From UBA3069 sp050633465 (GTDB lineage Bacteria; Pseudomonadota; Alphaproteobacteria; Rhodobacterales; Rhodobacteraceae), in the NCBI GenBank assembly GCA_050633465.1, contig JBOEGO010000008.1:1-64000 (forward strand): DNA of 64,000 nt, in the 5' to 3' direction. This document shows, piece by piece, positions 8,049 to 16,461 of the stretch; within the stretch, counting starts at the first letter, position 1, and each line of letters opens with the position of its first letter. The notes beneath the pieces are model-generated. The model was not told where the DNA came from. It made no database searches and saw nothing but the letters and a program-made list of their open reading frames with translations. The translations under genes were made by a program, and so were the position numbers.

Positions 8049-8822
8049 TTAGCGGTTTTTCCATTGCGGTGCGCGTTTTTCGACAAAGGCGGTCACGCCC
8101 TCTTTGAAATCCTCGGTTTCGCGCAAATCCATGATCACCTGACGCGAATATTGCAGGCTGGCATGCAGGTTATCCAATTCATCCATCGCGTTCAAAACCC
8201 GCTTGGTGGCCTTGATCGCCGATGGTGAAACGGCGGTCAGTTCCGCCGCCTTGGCAAATGCCGCATCCATCAATTGATCCGGCGCGACCACCTGATTGAC
8301 GAATCCCAGTTCGCGGCCCTCCTCGGCCATCACATGGCGGCCGGTCAGCATGATATCCACAGCCGGTTTGCGCCCGATCTGGCGGCTTAGCAATTGCACG
8401 CCCGATGCGGCGGCGAAAAATCCGACCTTGACCTCGGGCAGGGCAAATTTCGCCGTGTCGGCGGCCAGAATAATGTCGCAGTTCAGCGCCATTTCAAACC
8501 CGCCGCCCATGGCAAACCCGTTGACCGCCGCAATCACCGGCTTTTCCAGATCACCGCGCATCGACAGGCCACCAAACCCGCTGGCGGGCGCTTTGCCCTT
8601 GCCGCCCTGCGCGGTGTATTTCAGATCATTGCCCGCGCTGAATGCCTTGCCCGCACCGGTCAGAATGGCGACCCACAGATCCTCGTCGGCGGCGAAATCG
8701 TTCCATACCGCGTCCATTTCATTGTGCATCGGCGCGTGAACCGCGTTGTAAACATCGGGGCGGTTCATGGTCACCAGCAACACATTGCCGCGCTTTTCGG
8801 TTGTGACGAATTCATATGACAT
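8049..8822 (-). CDS. Enoyl-CoA hydratase/isomerase family protein
   Basis: A 257-aa crotonase-fold enzyme expected to hydrate trans-2-enoyl-CoA in beta-oxidation. The oxyanion-hole stretches AFSAGNDLKY and the FAMGGGFEMALNCDI loop are visible. Asp replaces the usual first catalytic glutamate region of some hydratases, so isomerase activity is possible. It starts 3 bases after the 3-hydroxyacyl-CoA dehydrogenase stop and is second in the operon. Confidence 0.9.
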   Translation of the reverse strand: MSYEFVTTEKRGNVLLVTMNRPDVYNAVHAPMHNEMDAVWNDFAADEDLWVAILTGAGKAFSAGNDLKYTAQGGKGKAPASGFGGLSMRGDLEKPVIAAVNGFAMGGGFEMALNCDIILAADTAKFALPEVKVGFFAAASGVQLLSRQIGRKPAVDIMLTGRHVMAEEGRELGFVNQVVAPDQLMDAAFAKAAELTAVSPSAIKATKRVLNAMDELDNLHASLQYSRQVIMDLRETEDFKEGVTAFVEKRAPQWKNR

Positions 8823-8825
8823 GGG

Positions 8826-10142
8826 TCAGCCTGCCTTTTCTGCGGTATTGGCGGTTTTCAACCCGCCCAAATCCAGTTCGGTAAATTTGCCGCCCGATGC
8901 GGCCAATTTGCGCAGGGTGTCTGCGGGGGCGAATTCGGGATCATCAGCGCCCAGCTTCTCCATACGGTTTAGTATGGTTTGCGCGCCGACCATATCGGCG
9001 TAATACATCGGGCCGCCCTTATCGGCGGGCCAGCCGTATCCGTTCAACCAGATCACGTCGATGTCGGACGGGCGCTGCGCCTTGTTCTCTTCCAGTATGC
9101 GCAGCCCTTCGTTGATCATCGGGAAAATACAGATTTCAATGATCTCCTCCGCGTCCATGCTGGCGGGTTCGGCCCCCGTAATGTCGCGCACGATTTTGGC
9201 CGTTACATCCGATGGCGTCGGCGTGCGGCTGGCGTCGTAATCGTAAAACCCCGCGCCGGTTTTCTGGCCACGCCGATCCATTTCGCACAGCGCGTCACGG
9301 ATCGGGTTTTGCGTCACCGCACCCTTGGACCAGCCAATATCCAGCCCCGCCAGATCCGACATCTGATACGGCCCCATGCGAAACCCGAATGCATTCAACG
9401 CCGCATCCACATCCCATGGCATCACACCCTGATACAGCAGCTTGTTCGCCTGCGCCTGACGTGCAAACAAAATACGGTTGCCGACAAATCCGGGGCAAAC
9501 CCCGACCAAGGCCGCAATTTTATTGATCTTTTTCGCCAGATCCATCGACGTGGCCACCACATCATCCGCCGTATGATCGGCGCGCACGATTTCCAGCAGC
9601 TTCATCACATTCGCAGGAGAGAAGAAATGCAGCCCGATCACATCCTGGGGCCGTTTCGTCACCGCCGCGATGTCATCAATATTTAACGCCGAGGTATTGG
9701 TGGCCAGGATCGCCCCCTGCTTCACGATCCGGTCCAGATTGGTGAAAATCTCTTTTTTGATCTCCATGTTCTCGAACACCGCTTCGATCACCAGATCGCA
9801 ATCGGCCAGATCATTCATATCCAGCGTTCCGGTCAAACGCCCCATGCGCGCCTCTACCTCGTCTTGCGGAAAACGGCCCTTGTCGGCGCTGCGCTGGTAA
9901 TTGCCGCGCACCACGTTCAGACCCCGCTCCAATGCCTCGGCACGGGTTTCGACGATGGTGACGGGGTATCCGGCGGTGGCAAAATTCATTGCGATGCCGC
10001 CGCCCATGGTGCCCGCGCCGATGATGCCCACCTTGGCAATCGGGCGCAGCGCGGTGCCTGCGGGCAACCCGTCCACCACCCATGCGTTGCGGCCTGATTG
10101 CGCGATGTAATCCGACAATGCCGCCTGTTCTGCGTCCGTCAT
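8826..10142 (-). CDS. 3-hydroxyacyl-CoA dehydrogenase
   Basis: A 438-aa NAD-dependent enzyme oxidising L-3-hydroxyacyl-CoA to 3-ketoacyl-CoA. The NAD motif GIIGAGTMGGGIAMNFA begins near residue 39, followed by the HFFSPANVMKLLEIV substrate region and two C-terminal helical domains, as in the dehydrogenase half of FadB/FadJ. The first 38 residues resemble the linker of multifunctional enzymes, so it may derive from a fusion. I chose the ATG at 10142 over a TTG at 10148 because GGGGA is correctly spaced. It is the first gene of the operon under the TetR-controlled promoter. Confidence 0.93.
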   Translation of the reverse strand: MTDAEQAALSDYIAQSGRNAWVVDGLPAGTALRPIAKVGIIGAGTMGGGIAMNFATAGYPVTIVETRAEALERGLNVVRGNYQRSADKGRFPQDEVEARMGRLTGTLDMNDLADCDLVIEAVFENMEIKKEIFTNLDRIVKQGAILATNTSALNIDDIAAVTKRPQDVIGLHFFSPANVMKLLEIVRADHTADDVVATSMDLAKKINKIAALVGVCPGFVGNRILFARQAQANKLLYQGVMPWDVDAALNAFGFRMGPYQMSDLAGLDIGWSKGAVTQNPIRDALCEMDRRGQKTGAGFYDYDASRTPTPSDVTAKIVRDITGAEPASMDAEEIIEICIFPMINEGLRILEENKAQRPSDIDVIWLNGYGWPADKGGPMYYADMVGAQTILNRMEKLGADDPEFAPADTLRKLAASGGKFTELDLGGLKTANTAEKAG

Positions 10143-10308
10143 TTGCAATTCCCCAATCCTGAATATTTATTTGGCAATCCGGTGCCATGGCCCGCGCGCG
10201 ATCCACCAGCCGCAGGGCAACGCCCCTGCGATTCCTTTTGGCAGAACCTGATAAACCTGTCTGAAATCACGGTTTTCCGGCCTCCCCTCCGGTCACGTTT
10301 GGCGTATC

Positions 10309-10356
10309 CTGACACCTGTCAGCCGCAGAATAAGGGCCTAATCACCCCAAGGTCAA
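10309..10356 (-). promoter_or_regulatory. Promoter and TetR operator of the beta-oxidation operon
   Basis: On the minus strand, TTGACC (10356-10351) and TATTCT (10332-10327) form a sigma-70-like promoter with an 18-base spacer. Four bases further is CTGACA-CC-TGTCAG (10322-10309), a perfect palindrome apart from its 2-base centre. The same palindrome sits directly after the -10 of the divergent carboxylase operon. A repressor bound there would block initiation, and the adjacent TetR gene is the obvious candidate. Confidence 0.7.
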
Positions 10357-10400
10357 TACTTGCGGAATATTGTTTCGCAGCGCGGCAGGCCACCGCCACG

Positions 10401-11060
10401 TCACCCCCGCCCGCCCAACATCTCGCGGGCCATCGCCGCCGCGCCCGCCGCCACACTGCGGATCACCCGCTCTTGCGGCACATCCCCGATCAGCCAGTCG
10501 CGCATCGGCCCGAACGCCGCCAAAAAGATCAACATATTGGCCAGCAGTTCAACCTCTGCTGCGCCATCATCCGGCCCCGCACGTTTGCGCAATTGATCCG
10601 ATAAGGCCTTGATTAATGCCAGATCATGCGCCCGCATGGCGCGGCGATCCTCCTCCAGCAAATGCGGGACCGACCGATAGACCAGCACCGTGCCCTTGCG
10701 CTTCTTGTCCCATGACTCGCGAAAATATCGCGTAAAAACCTCCTCCAGCGACAGGCTCTCGTCGGCCAGCAAATCGGGCAGTGACACCACATCGCGCCGG
10801 AACCACAGCTGGTTCAACAGCCGCCGCAGGATATCATTCTTATTGGCGATATAATCGTAAATACTGGCCTGATTGACGCCGGAGCCTGCGCAAATGTCGC
10901 GGATTGTGGTGGCCGCAAACCCCTTTTCCAGAAACAGTTCCAGCGCCGCATCGCATATCTGCTCGCGCCGCGACGCCACCAGCGTTTCGTTCTGAACACT
11001 GGTGATGCGGGCCTCTTGCAGGCGCGCACCCTGATCGGGTTTTTTCCCATCTGTCGGCAA
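10401..11060 (-). CDS. TetR family transcriptional regulator
   Basis: A 219-aa regulator with an N-terminal helix-turn-helix, AATTIRDICAGSGVNQASIYDYIANKN split over residues 50-76, typical of TetR repressors that bind acyl-CoA-type ligands. The start is a TTG at 11060 with GGGGAG six bases upstream. No in-frame ATG lies near the conserved domain. It sits between two divergent fatty-acid operons whose promoters carry the same CTGACA-N2-TGTCAG palindrome (10309-10322 and 11177-11190), so it most likely represses both. Confidence 0.88.
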   Translation of the reverse strand: MPTDGKKPDQGARLQEARITSVQNETLVASRREQICDAALELFLEKGFAATTIRDICAGSGVNQASIYDYIANKNDILRRLLNQLWFRRDVVSLPDLLADESLSLEEVFTRYFRESWDKKRKGTVLVYRSVPHLLEEDRRAMRAHDLALIKALSDQLRKRAGPDDGAAEVELLANMLIFLAAFGPMRDWLIGDVPQERVIRSVAAGAAAMAREMLGGRG

Positions 11061-11149
11061 CCGCTTCTCCCCTTTGGCACCCGCTCAACCACTGGCCTGA
11101 ACTCTGCCCCCCTGCAAGGGAACGGCACGTCACATCCCCCGCAGGGCGC

Positions 11150-11190
11150 TTGACCGGTTCACGGGGCGACCATAACCTGACAACTGTCAG
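11150..11190 (+). promoter_or_regulatory. Promoter and TetR operator of the acyl-CoA carboxylase operon
   Basis: TTGACC (11150-11155), a 17-base spacer and TAACCT (11173-11178) form a sigma-70-like promoter. The palindrome CTGACAACTGTCAG (11177-11190) overlaps the end of the -10 and the probable start of transcription. It shares both arms with the operator in front of the beta-oxidation operon. This is the expected geometry for repression. Confidence 0.7.
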
Positions 11191-11211
11191 CATGCCAAGG
11201 GGAGAGGGCCA

Positions 11212-11256
11212 ATGCAACATTCCGACCCGCGCCAACGCATCGGCGCGCGCCCATGA
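11212..11256 (+). CDS. Putative 14-codon leader peptide coupled to the carboxylase gene
   Basis: An ATG at 11212 follows a strong purine-rich ribosome site (AAGGGGAGAGGGCC) and opens a 14-residue frame, MQHSDPRQRIGARP. Its stop TGA at 11254-11256 overlaps the carboxylase ATG at 11253 as ATGA. The carboxylase start has no good ribosome site of its own. This suggests translational coupling from the leader. Alternatively the ribosome site is used by chance and the real start differs. The peptide has no recognisable function. Confidence 0.5.
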   Translation: MQHSDPRQRIGARP

Positions 11257-14200
11257 CGATGCAGAAACTGCTGATCGCCAATCGCGGCGAAATCGCCCTG
11301 CGCATTGCGCGCACCGCCGCCGATCTGGGGCTGGAATGCGTCGCCATCGCACCGCGTGACGATTGCGAAAGCCTGCATATCCGCCGCGCTACGCAACATA
11401 TCGAACTGCCCGGCGCAGGCGCGGCCGCCTATTTGAACGGCGATGCCGTGATCAAGGCCGCAATCGACAGCGGCGCCGATGCCATCCACCCCGGATACGG
11501 CTTTCTGGCCGAAAATGCCGGTTTTGCCGCCGCCGTGGAACAGGCCGGATTAACCTTTGTCGGCCCCACGCCCGAAACGCTGGCCCTGTTCGGTGACAAA
11601 CTGACAGCCAAGGCCCGCGCCGCCGATCTGGGCGTGCCTTGCCTTACGGGCAGCACCAATGCCACCCTTGCCGATGCCAGCGCATTCTTCGCCTCTCTGC
11701 CCCCCGGCACCGCCATGTTGATCAAGGCCGTGGCAGGCGGCGGCGGGCGCGGAATGCGCGTGGTGCATGACGCCGCCACCCTGCCCGACGCCTATGCCCG
11801 CTGCCAATCCGAAGCCGCCGCCGCATTCGGCGATGCTTCGGTTTATGTCGAACGGTTCCTGCCCGACGCACGCCATATCGAGGTGCAGATTCTGGGCGAT
11901 GGCGCAGGCCGCTGCATCGCCCTTGGCGAACGCGAATGCACCCTGCAACGCCGCCACCAGAAACTGGTGGAAATCGCCCCCTCGCCCAGCCTGACAGCAC
12001 CGCAACGCGACACCCTGACCGGCCATGCGCTGACCCTTGCCAACAGCGCCGCTTACCGTTCGCTCGGCACCTTTGAATTCCTGTTTTGCGACAATGAACC
12101 CGACGGCGAGAACATGTTTTTCATCGAGGCAAACCCACGCATTCAGGTCGAACATACCGTAACCGAAGAGGTGTTCAGCCAGGACCTTGTCGCCCTGCAA
12201 TTGCGCCTGTCCATGGGGCAATCCATGGCGCAGATCCTGCCGCAAACCCCAATGCCACAAGGCCACGCCGTGCAAATCCGCATCAACATGGAAACCATGG
12301 ATGCCACGGCACAGGCCACCCCCGCAGGCGGGCAGATCGGCATCTATGAACCACCCTCGGGTGCGGGCATCCGTGTGGATGGCATGGGCTATGCGGGCTA
12401 TCGCACCTCGCCCCGTTATGACAGCCTGCTGGCGAAACTGATCACCTATAACCGCCACGGCACCTATGGCGCCACCATGGCCAAAGCGGCCCGCGCATTG
12501 GGCGAATTCCGCGTCACCGGGGTTGATACAAATATCGCGTGGTTGCGCGCGCTTCTGGCCCGCCCCGAACTGGCCAGCAACACCATTGATACACGGTTTG
12601 TCGAAACCCACGCGGGCGCGATTTTCGACGCCATGCTACCCGATGCTGACGGCACGGATACCGCCAGCGACACCCCCGCCGACGCTGCGGCGCAGGCCGT
12701 AATCCCCGCTGGCTCTACCGCCGTTGCCATGCCGATGCAGGCCACCGTGGTCAGCGCCCTGACCACAGGCGACACCGTGACCAAAGGCGCGCAAATCGCC
12801 GTGATCGAGGCAATGAAAATGGAGCATGTGATCACCGCGCCCCTGTCCGGCACCGTCACCGCGCATTTCGCCACCACGGGCGATACCCTGATGCAAAACG
12901 CGCCAATTCTGGCGATTGAACCCGGTGATACCGCCACCACGGCCAGCGAAAACAGCGCCGATATTAACCTTGATTACATCCGCCCCGATCTGGCCGAGCT
13001 ATCAACCCGCCGCGCCTTTACCCTGGATGAAAACCGCCCGCAGGCCGTGGAAAAACGCCACAAACGCGGCCAGCAAACCGCGCGCGAAAATCTGGATCAG
13101 GTCTGTGATGCGGGATCATTTGTGGAATACGGCGCATTCGCCGTGGCCGCCCAACGCCAGCGCCGCAGTATGGACGATCTGGTGGAAAACACCTCGGGCG
13201 ACGGGATGCTGACGGGGCTGGGCACGGTCAATGCCGATCAATTCGCCGATGCCCGATGCGCCTTTGCAATCGGGGATTACACCGTGCTGGCGGGCACGCA
13301 GGGGCAACGCCACCACCGCAAACTTGACCGCATCCTGCACACTGCGGGCGATTGGAATATCCCGCTGGTGTTCTTTGCCGAAGGCGGCGGCGGCAGGCCG
13401 GGCGATACCGAAAAGTCCACCTATTCCGGCGTCGCAAACCGCACGTTCGCGCAATTCGCCAGCCTCAGCGGGCAGGTGCCGATGGTGGGGGTGGTATCGG
13501 GGCGCTGTTTCGCGGGCAATGCCGCGCTTTTGGGCTGTTGCGATGTGATCATCGCAACCGAATCCAGCAATATCGGCATGGCCGGTCCCGCCATGATCGA
13601 AGGCGGCGGATTGGGCATCTACACCCCCGAACAGATCGGCCCGATTGACAGCCAGTCGGCCAATGGCGTGGTCGATATCCGCGTGCGCAACGAGGCAGAG
13701 GCCTGTGCCATCGCGCGTAAATACTTGTCGTATTTTCAAGGGGATACCACCGGATGGCAGGCGCCCGATCCGCGCGAGTTGCGCCATGTGGTGCCGGAAA
13801 ACCGGCTGCGGGTCTATGATATGCGCCGCGCCCTTCACGGCATCGCCGACAAGGATTCCACGCTGGAATTGCGCGCCGAATTCGGGCTGGGCATCCTCAC
13901 CGCCTTTATCCGGATCGAGGGCAAACCATTTGGCGTGATCGCCAACAACCCCCGCCACCTGGGCGGCGCGATTGATGCCCCCGCCGCGGACAAGGCCAGT
14001 CGGTTTATGCAGCTCTGTGATGCCTTTGACATCCCGCTGATTTCGCTGTGCGATTCCCCCGGTTTCATGGTCGGACCAGAGGCCGAGAAAACCGCGCTGG
14101 TGCGCCATGCCTGCCGCATGTTTGTCACCGCACGGTCGTTAACCGTGCCGCTGTTCGGCGTGGTTTTGCGCAAATGCTACGGGTTGGGTGCGATGGGGAT

Positions 14201-14582
14201 GATCGGCGGCGGCACCTATAACAACGCCTTTACCGTGGCATGGCCGACGGGCGAATTCGGCCCCATGGGGCTAGAGGGTGCAGTGACGCTGGGCTATCGC
14301 CGCGAACTGGATGCGATCTCTGATCCGGTCGCGAAAAAGGCGCTCTATGACCGTTTGCTGGGTGAATATTACCAACAGGGCAAGGCCATATCGGTGGCGC
14401 AAACGCTGGAAATCGACGCGGTGATTGATCCGGTGGACACCCGCAAATGGGTGCTGGCGGGGCTGCGCTCTACCACGCCACAGGGCAGCGCCCCGGCCAC
14501 GGGCGGCAAAGGCCCGCAGGCCACGGGCGGCAAACGCCCACAGGGCACGGGCGGCAAACGCCCGATGGTCGACCCGTGGTAA
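11253..14582 (+). CDS. Single-chain long-chain acyl-CoA carboxylase (BC-BCCP-CT fusion)
   Basis: A 1109-aa biotin enzyme carrying all activities in one chain: biotin carboxylase (residues 3 to about 450, beginning KLLIANRGEIALRIARTAAD), a biotin carboxyl carrier domain with VIEAMKMEHV and biotinylated Lys522, and a carboxyltransferase domain from about 590 with GRCFAGNAALLGCCDV. Length and order match single-chain long-chain acyl-CoA carboxylases known from mycobacteria and some alphaproteobacteria, which carboxylate acyl-CoA at the alpha carbon using bicarbonate and ATP. The C-terminus carries three 8-residue repeats. It is first in an operon with an enoyl-CoA hydratase and an SMP-30 protein. 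Chain-length preference cannot be read from sequence. Confidence 0.9.
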   Translation: MTMQKLLIANRGEIALRIARTAADLGLECVAIAPRDDCESLHIRRATQHIELPGAGAAAYLNGDAVIKAAIDSGADAIHPGYGFLAENAGFAAAVEQAGLTFVGPTPETLALFGDKLTAKARAADLGVPCLTGSTNATLADASAFFASLPPGTAMLIKAVAGGGGRGMRVVHDAATLPDAYARCQSEAAAAFGDASVYVERFLPDARHIEVQILGDGAGRCIALGERECTLQRRHQKLVEIAPSPSLTAPQRDTLTGHALTLANSAAYRSLGTFEFLFCDNEPDGENMFFIEANPRIQVEHTVTEEVFSQDLVALQLRLSMGQSMAQILPQTPMPQGHAVQIRINMETMDATAQATPAGGQIGIYEPPSGAGIRVDGMGYAGYRTSPRYDSLLAKLITYNRHGTYGATMAKAARALGEFRVTGVDTNIAWLRALLARPELASNTIDTRFVETHAGAIFDAMLPDADGTDTASDTPADAAAQAVIPAGSTAVAMPMQATVVSALTTGDTVTKGAQIAVIEAMKMEHVITAPLSGTVTAHFATTGDTLMQNAPILAIEPGDTATTASENSADINLDYIRPDLAELSTRRAFTLDENRPQAVEKRHKRGQQTARENLDQVCDAGSFVEYGAFAVAAQRQRRSMDDLVENTSGDGMLTGLGTVNADQFADARCAFAIGDYTVLAGTQGQRHHRKLDRILHTAGDWNIPLVFFAEGGGGRPGDTEKSTYSGVANRTFAQFASLSGQVPMVGVVSGRCFAGNAALLGCCDVIIATESSNIGMAGPAMIEGGGLGIYTPEQIGPIDSQSANGVVDIRVRNEAEACAIARKYLSYFQGDTTGWQAPDPRELRHVVPENRLRVYDMRRALHGIADKDSTLELRAEFGLGILTAFIRIEGKPFGVIANNPRHLGGAIDAPAADKASRFMQLCDAFDIPLISLCDSPGFMVGPEAEKTALVRHACRMFVTARSLTVPLFGVVLRKCYGLGAMGMIGGGTYNNAFTVAWPTGEFGPMGLEGAVTLGYRRELDAISDPVAKKALYDRLLGEYYQQGKAISVAQTLEIDAVIDPVDTRKWVLAGLRSTTPQGSAPATGGKGPQATGGKRPQGTGGKRPMVDPW
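14496..14567 (+). repeat. Three tandem 24-bp repeats at the 3' end of the carboxylase gene
   Basis: Three in-frame 24-base units encode ATGGKGPQ, ATGGKRPQ and GTGGKRPM just before the C-terminal VDPW. The units differ by only a few bases, which indicates recent duplication. The tail is basic and glycine-rich and lies beyond the carboxyltransferase domain, so it may be disordered. Confidence 0.85.
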
Positions 14583-14618
14583 CAACCCGCCCCCTCATTA
14601 GAAACAAAGGAAAATAAA

Positions 14619-15413
14619 ATGACCGATGAATTGCTGATCGAACAGGCCGATGGCCTGCTGACCCTGACCATGAACCGCCCTGAGCGGCGCAACGCCTTTA
14701 CCCCCGCTATGGTCACGCTGATGCGCGATGTGCTTGCCAATGCCGCCGCCGACCCATCGGTGCGCGCCGTGATGCTGACGGGTGCGGGCGGGCATTTCTG
14801 CGCCGGTGGCGATGTTAAGGCCATGAACGAAGGCGCGGGGCTGGACCTGTCATATGGCGAACGCCAGCACCGCCTTCGCGACCGCATGGCGGTGTCCGCC
14901 TATCTGCACGACATGCCCAAACCCACCATCGCCGCGATTGATGGCGCGGCGGCGGGCGCGGGCCTGTCCATCGCGCTGGCCTGCGACATCCGCATCTGCG
15001 CCGACAACAGCAAACTGACCACCGCATTCGCCAAGGTCGGCCTGTCGGGCGATTTCGGCGGCACCTATTTCCTGACGCAAATCCTGGGCGCGGGCCGTGC
15101 GCGCGAACTTTACCTGACCTCTCCGGTCCTGTCAGGCAGCGAAGCCGCCGCAATCGGCCTTGTGTCCCGCGCCGTCCCTGCGGGCAGCGTGCAGGACACT
15201 GCCCGCGCACTGGCGCAATCGCTGGCCGCTGGTCCCACCCTGACACTGGGCCGGATCAAACAAAACATCGCCATGGCCGAAAGCGGCGCATCGCTGGCGA
15301 CCTGTCTGGACAACGAGGCGCGCAACCACATGGCATCGACCATTACCAATGACCACCAAGAGGCCGCAGCCGCGTTCGTCGAAAAACGCCAACCCCGTTT
15401 TACGGCCAGCTAG
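14619..15413 (+). CDS. Enoyl-CoA hydratase family protein
   Basis: A 264-aa crotonase-superfamily protein with HFCAGGDVKAM (oxyanion hole) and AAAGAGLSIALACDI. It should hydrate or isomerise an enoyl-CoA. It follows the carboxylase by 36 bases with AAGGA before its start, and precedes the SMP-30 gene, so it belongs to the same TetR-controlled operon. Its acid/base residues differ from the paralogue at 8049-8822, so the two are probably not redundant. Confidence 0.9.
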   Translation: MTDELLIEQADGLLTLTMNRPERRNAFTPAMVTLMRDVLANAAADPSVRAVMLTGAGGHFCAGGDVKAMNEGAGLDLSYGERQHRLRDRMAVSAYLHDMPKPTIAAIDGAAAGAGLSIALACDIRICADNSKLTTAFAKVGLSGDFGGTYFLTQILGAGRARELYLTSPVLSGSEAAAIGLVSRAVPAGSVQDTARALAQSLAAGPTLTLGRIKQNIAMAESGASLATCLDNEARNHMASTITNDHQEAAAAFVEKRQPRFTAS

Positions 15414-15439
15414 GGCGCGCAGCAAAAAGGGAACCCGAA

Positions 15440-16363
15440 ATGGACCACCAACCGGAATTCACCACCATCTGCACCGGCCTGCAATTCCCCGAAGGCCCGA
15501 TTGCCATGGCTGACGGCTCGGTCATTCTGGTCGAAATCCAGCGCCAGACCCTGACCCGCATCACCCCCGATGGCACCCGCACAACCATCGCCGAACTGCC
15601 CGGCGGCCCCAATGGCGCGGCCATCGGGCCGGATGGGGCGGTTTATGTCTGTAACAACGGCGGGTTCGAATTTCACCAAAAGGGCGGCATCAATCACCCC
15701 GGCCATAAGGGCGCGCACTATACGGGCGGGTCGATCCAGCGGGTCGATCTGTCCAGCGGCGCGGTGACCACCCTATATACCGAATGCGACGGGCACCCCC
15801 TGCGCGGCCCCAATGATATCGTGTTTGATGCCCAGGGCGGGTTCTATTTCACCGATCTGGGCAAAACCACCCGCGACCATATCGAACATGGCGCGTTCTA
15901 TTATGCCCGCCCCGATGGCAGCCATATCAACCGCGTGTTCGGCCCGATGCTGACCCCGAACGGCATTGGCCTGTCGCCGGGGGGCGACACCGTATATGTT
16001 GCCGAAACCCGCACGGGGCGCGTCTGGGGCCATGACATCGTGGAACCCGGCGTGGTGCAGCGCCCCACGGGCCTGATGCCGGGGCGGTTGCTGACCACCC
16101 TGCCCGATTATCAACTGCTCGACAGTCTGGCCATGCAGGCCGATGGCCGCGTTTGTGTCGCCACCCTGATCCGTGGCGGTATTTCGATTGTCGCAGAGGA
16201 TCACAGCGTCGAATATATCCAGCTGCCCGATGACCCCTATATCACCAATATTTGTTTCGGCGGTCCGGATATGCGCGACGCATGGATCACCGGATCAGGC
16301 ACCGGAACCCTGTTCCACGGCCGCTGGCCCTATGCCGGATTGCGCCTGAATTTCAACGGCTGA
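15440..16363 (+). CDS. SMP-30/gluconolactonase/LRE family protein
   Basis: A 307-aa six-bladed beta-propeller of the SMP-30/gluconolactonase family. The family hallmarks EGPIAMADGS (metal-binding Glu), RGPNDIVFDAQGGFYFTD and LTPNGIGLSPGGDTVYVAET are visible. Members hydrolyse lactones with a divalent cation. No signal peptide is seen, so it is cytoplasmic. As the last gene of the carboxylase operon it may open a lactone formed from a hydroxylated acyl intermediate; this is inference from context. Confidence 0.85.
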   Translation: MDHQPEFTTICTGLQFPEGPIAMADGSVILVEIQRQTLTRITPDGTRTTIAELPGGPNGAAIGPDGAVYVCNNGGFEFHQKGGINHPGHKGAHYTGGSIQRVDLSSGAVTTLYTECDGHPLRGPNDIVFDAQGGFYFTDLGKTTRDHIEHGAFYYARPDGSHINRVFGPMLTPNGIGLSPGGDTVYVAETRTGRVWGHDIVEPGVVQRPTGLMPGRLLTTLPDYQLLDSLAMQADGRVCVATLIRGGISIVAEDHSVEYIQLPDDPYITNICFGGPDMRDAWITGSGTGTLFHGRWPYAGLRLNFNG

Positions 16364-16429
16364 ACCGGGGCTGAACCGGTGTCGCGCAACAACGCCCCCC
16401 TGCCCGGCAAACCTGAACAGCGCCCATGA

Positions 16430-16461
16430 CCTACCACGTCAAGGCCCCTACCACGTCGAGG
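16430..16461. repeat. 17-bp-period direct repeat at the 3' end of the TonB receptor gene
   Basis: CCTACCACGTCAAGG (16430-16444) and CCTACCACGTCGAGG (16447-16461) are near-identical and 17 bases apart. The inner copy encodes the receptor's last residues and stop codon; the outer copy lies just beyond the stop. A small tandem duplication is the simplest explanation. Confidence 0.7.
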
